From contig QRDG01001734.1 of assembly GCA_012064385.1 (NCBI GenBank), positions 930,001 through 994,000 on the forward strand: a stretch of 64,000 nucleotides of DNA, given 5' to 3'. A program made the translations under genes and the position numbers. Origin of the DNA: Puccinellia tenuiflora (Eukaryota; Streptophyta; Magnoliopsida; Poales; Poaceae). Shown here in pieces: positions 63,174 to 64,000 of this stretch. The stretch's first letter is position 1; each line of letters opens with the position of its first letter. The notes under the pieces were generated by a model that ran no database searches, was not told where the DNA came from, and saw nothing but the letters and a program-made list of their open reading frames with translations.

Positions 63174-64000
63174 TCCCCCCTCAGTTTGTGCGTCTACAGG
63201 ATGAACGCATAAACTGGAACGAAACTCGTTGAACAGCTGCGATGAGAGGCCTTTTGTCATGATATCAGCATACTGATTGGTAGACGGCACATGAAGAACA
63301 CGGACTTGGCCAAGAGACACCTTTTCTCGAACAAAATGAATGTCGATCTCGATGTGCTTGGTTCGTCGGTGCTGTACCGGGTTAGAAGCCATGTAGACAG
63401 TACTGACATTGTCGCAAAACACCACTGTGGCAGCAGGTAGGGGATGATGCAACTCGCCAAGAAGTTGGCGAATCCAGCAGCACTCAGCCACAGCGTGAGC
63501 TACTGCCCGGTACTCCGCTTCAGCACTCGACCGGGAGACTGTAGTTTGCCGTTTGGACGACCAAGACACCAGATTGTCGCCGAGGTAAACGCAATATCCA
63601 GAGGTGGAGCGCCGAGTGTCGGGGCACCCAGCCCAATCCGCGTCGGAGTACGCGGTGAGAGACGTCGTGGGCGAGGACGAGAGATGCATGCCGAGGTCGA
63701 GAGTGCCTTTGATGTAGCGGAGGATCCGTTTCACCAAATTGAGATGAGGTTCCCGTGGAGCATGCATGTAGAGGCAGGCTTGTTGAACGGCGTGAGCGAT
63801 GTCCGGCCGTGTCAACGTCAGGTACTGCAGCGCGCCAGCATAGCTGCGGTACTCCGTAGGATCGGCAAGGAGCGGACCCTCGTCTGCTGACAGTTTACAC
63901 CGAACATCAATGGGAGTGGCACAGGGGTTGCACTCGACCATGCCAGCACGTTGGAGGAGCTCGACAGCGTACTGCCGTTGAGAGAGAACCATCCCCGAGG
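63168..64000 (-). CDS. Copia pol C-terminus (end of reverse transcriptase, RNase H), partial
   Basis: The frame is open from the right edge to the TAA at 63168. It starts in the last part of the reverse transcriptase (MVLSQRQYAVELLQRAGMVE, then RSYAGALQYLTLTRPDIAHA) and runs into RNase H (YSDADWAGCPDTRRSTSGYC, SSAEAEYRAVAHAVAECCWI, FCDNVSTVYMASNPVQHRRT, HIEIDIHFVREKV). The stop codon lies inside the first bases of the LTR. The sequence differs strongly from the Sireviruses in the centre, so this is another Copia lineage. No breaks are seen in the visible 277 codons. Confidence 0.93.
   Translation of the reverse strand, partial: SGMVLSQRQYAVELLQRAGMVECNPCATPIDVRCKLSADEGPLLADPTEYRSYAGALQYLTLTRPDIAHAVQQACLYMHAPREPHLNLVKRILRYIKGTLDLGMHLSSSPTTSLTAYSDADWAGCPDTRRSTSGYCVYLGDNLVSWSSKRQTTVSRSSAEAEYRAVAHAVAECCWIRQLLGELHHPLPAATVVFCDNVSTVYMASNPVQHRRTKHIEIDIHFVREKVSLGQVRVLHVPSTNQYADIMTKGLSSQLFNEFRSSLCVHPVDAQTEGGC
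63174..63182 (-). other. Polypurine tract of the right-edge Copia element
   Basis: GAGGGGGGA on the minus strand directly before the LTR start. It lies inside the end of the pol frame. Confidence 0.8.

Overview
This is a plant nuclear window, almost certainly from a Triticeae grass (wheat, goatgrass or barley group). Five host-like genes sit as islands in nested transposable elements. The host genes are GC-rich and intronless in their coding parts. The repeats are Sirevirus-type Copia elements, PIF/Harbinger elements with GAGCATCTCCA ends, a CACTA element built of TTTAGTCCCGGTT hairpins, Stowaway MITEs and a long-TIR Mutator-like element. All names rest on motifs read by eye; no database search was possible.

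Left part (1-18.5 kb): an aspartyl protease gene runs off the left edge, next to a broken N-terminal fragment of a receptor-kinase-like gene. Then come a Mutator-like element with a perfect 9-bp target duplication (1715-2583), a Stowaway MITE, a decayed Copia pol remnant, an AT-rich tandem repeat, and an element (6545-8044) carrying a broken non-transposase gene. An intact S-domain receptor kinase lies on the minus strand (9935-12286). Behind it are two PIF/Harbinger-type elements: one carries a decayed AP2/ERF-like gene (12803-13826), the other a decayed transposase (13911-16009). A 1.1-kb CACTA derivative (17379-18480) follows.

Centre (18.9-47.1 kb): a nest of LTR retrotransposons. A TGTCG/CGACA LTR element is interrupted by an inverted Sirevirus (A), next to which lies a truncated Sirevirus (B) that ends at a single N at 32273. 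A complete Sirevirus (C, 34446-45807, TSD GCTGT) has gag, pol and an extra downstream ORF. C sits inside an exon of a minus-strand gene-like sequence whose reading frame is continuous across the insertion. A poly(A)-tailed retrocopy (46191-47090) lies in the upstream intron of that gene. A, B and C have related 3' LTR portions, but each has its own palindrome in U3.

Right part (47-64 kb): an F-box gene (48074-49384), a decayed Copia gag fragment, the chloroplast-targeted small subunit of 3-isopropylmalate dehydratase (52277-53017, leucine pathway), a long gene-poor stretch with small repeats, an ERF-type AP2 transcription factor (61225-62196) with a TATA box, and the 3' end of a second Copia lineage with a very short LTR running off the right edge. 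The host genes (protease, receptor kinase, F-box protein, metabolic enzyme, transcription factor) form no visible pathway together; what links the window is transposon activity.
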